From Flavobacteriales bacterium (lineage in GTDB: Bacteria; Bacteroidota; Bacteroidia; Flavobacteriales_G; Salibacteraceae): 64,000 bases of DNA. Positions 63,245-64,000 of this stretch are shown one piece after another (position 1 is the stretch's first letter; each line of letters opens with the position of its first letter). The position numbers and the translations under genes were made by a program. The notes under the pieces are model-generated. The model was given only the letters and a program-made list of their open reading frames with translations. It had not been told where the DNA came from and made no database searches. The DNA lies in the NCBI GenBank assembly GCA_003499525.1, contig DNTB01000085.1:1-64000 (forward strand). Reading direction: 5' to 3'.

Positions 63245-64000
63245 ATGCTAAAGAATATTTCATTCATACTCATTCTCTCATTGGGATTTACCGATTCCAT
63301 AGCTTTTGCAGACGGAACTGAAGATACCATTCCCACTTCTGATACGGTCTTAATAGCACTCGATGACCCCGTCCTGGTCGCGCTGGATCAAATGTACAGA
63401 GAGCCACTGGCAGCTCTATCACCTGCTGACACAAGCAAAGAATGTCTCAACATCCATGACTTTCCGCCCGACAGTATCCCCATTTATGAAGATGACTACT
63501 ACAAGCAACGACTGTCCGAACTGGACGCCAAAACACCTTTTAAGCTGACATACAACGAGCGTGTACGGGCTTTTATCCATTTGTATGTCGTAAAACGTCG
63601 CGAACAGGCAGAGAAATTACTTGCTTTACAACATCAGTATTTCCCTATGATAGAGGAAAAGCTCGATGAATATGATATGCCCTACGAGCTAAAATATCTG
63701 GCTGTTATTGAATCAGCGTTAAATCCAAGAGCTAGATCCAGGGCTGGTGCAATGGGTTTATGGCAGTTTATGTACACCACAGGAAAGCTCTATGGACTGC
63801 ATCAAAATTCATACATGGATGAACGACTGGACCCCATAAAATCTACTGACGCGGCTCTACGCTACCTGCAGTACTTGCATTCCATGTATCAGGATTGGGA
63901 TTTGGCTCTGGCCGCATACAATTGTGGACCGGGAAATGTTAATCGAGCATTGCGGAGAGCAGGGTCAAAAACAAGAAGCTATTGGGACATTTATCGCTAT
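63245..64000 (+). CDS. Membrane-bound lytic murein transglycosylase D-like, 3' end outside window
   Basis: The first 252 codons are present and the frame is open to the window edge. Signal peptide MLKNISFILILSLGFTDSIAFA, then an acidic linker and the lysozyme-like transglycosylase domain with catalytic E156 in LAVIESALNPRARS, AGAMGLWQFMYTTG and LALAAYNCGPGNVNRAL. LysM repeats, expected at the C-terminus, are outside. It cleaves glycan strands with formation of anhydromuramic ends. The upstream 90 bases contain no convincing -7 element. Confidence 0.92.
   Translation, partial: MLKNISFILILSLGFTDSIAFADGTEDTIPTSDTVLIALDDPVLVALDQMYREPLAALSPADTSKECLNIHDFPPDSIPIYEDDYYKQRLSELDAKTPFKLTYNERVRAFIHLYVVKRREQAEKLLALQHQYFPMIEEKLDEYDMPYELKYLAVIESALNPRARSRAGAMGLWQFMYTTGKLYGLHQNSYMDERLDPIKSTDAALRYLQYLHSMYQDWDLALAAYNCGPGNVNRALRRAGSKTRSYWDIYRY

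Noticed and set aside
1..64000. CRISPR arrays, tRNA or rRNA genes
   Set aside because: No regularly spaced repeats, cloverleaf-like sequences with CCA or T-loop motifs, or rRNA signatures were noticed.

Overview
This window is a densely packed chromosomal segment of a Bacteroidota bacterium, most likely a member of the Flavobacteriales (possibly a Cryomorphaceae/Schleiferiaceae-like marine lineage; that finer placement is inference). Three things point there. The gliding-motility lipoprotein gene gldH lies next to ricT and a class A PBP. A Bacteroidota-restricted 'IPExxxVDY'-type gene sits between rnc and pyk. Most isolated or divergent genes carry the Bacteroidota -7 promoter element TAnnTTTG. 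No tRNA, rRNA, CRISPR, insertion sequence, phage or plasmid module was seen, and no stretch over 300 bases lacks a gene.

Layout. 1-5128 (minus): 5' part of a large secreted Asp-box/beta-helix protein, queA, and a small exported protein. 5223-7542 (plus): homogentisate and 4-hydroxyphenylpyruvate dioxygenases of tyrosine catabolism. 7642-8781: an A+T-rich Fic-domain gene with an operator-like repeat cluster, then a MORN-repeat/TonB-C secreted protein. 10647-17879 (minus): Asp/Asn beta-hydroxylase, ClC transporter with CBS domains, a PLP aminotransferase, and the sdhCAB operon with a terminator. 18052-25654: Xaa-Pro aminopeptidase, Na/Pi cotransporter, RNase R, ferritin, CvpA, phosphoglycerate kinase. 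25759-30957 (plus): holB-ricT-gldH-PBP1A. 31014-34208: scoA and scoB, the two subunits of a 3-oxoacid CoA-transferase, separated by a GT-C-like membrane protein gene. 34263-37468: DPM1-like GT2, PolB-like exonuclease, lipB, PGI/PMI-type isomerase. 37578-41761: lysS, S9 peptidase, DUF1232 protein. 41758-46311: EamA permease, gpsA, and the purN-marC-GH3 operon. 46375-51299: nitroreductase, acpP-fabF-rnc, the IPExxxVDY gene and pyk. 51296-53226: pheS and an alpha/beta hydrolase. 53267-64000 (plus): rseP, an unknown exported protein, a cation antiporter, a sugar nucleotidyltransferase, a TPR lipoprotein, a DUF4292 lipoprotein, a degenerate EnvC-like LytM factor, tatA, gatA and a partial MltD-type transglycosylase. 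Most of this last run serves envelope biogenesis.

Architecture. All seven convergent gene pairs overlap at their stop codons, five of them by exactly 4 bp. Several co-directional pairs overlap as TAATG. Promoter -7 elements mostly lie 0-30 bases before the start codon, so leaders are very short and a few mRNAs may be leaderless. This lets the promoters correct several start codons. Several genes have no usable ATG; the strongest case is rnc, which appears to start at a CTG overlapping the fabF stop.

No wholly new multi-gene system is obvious. The best candidates for new biology are the Cys4 zinc-ribbon-like insertion in PBP1A, the CTG-started rnc, the Fic gene with its repeat cluster, the membrane gene splitting scoA/scoB, and the envC-tatA-mltD neighbourhood.
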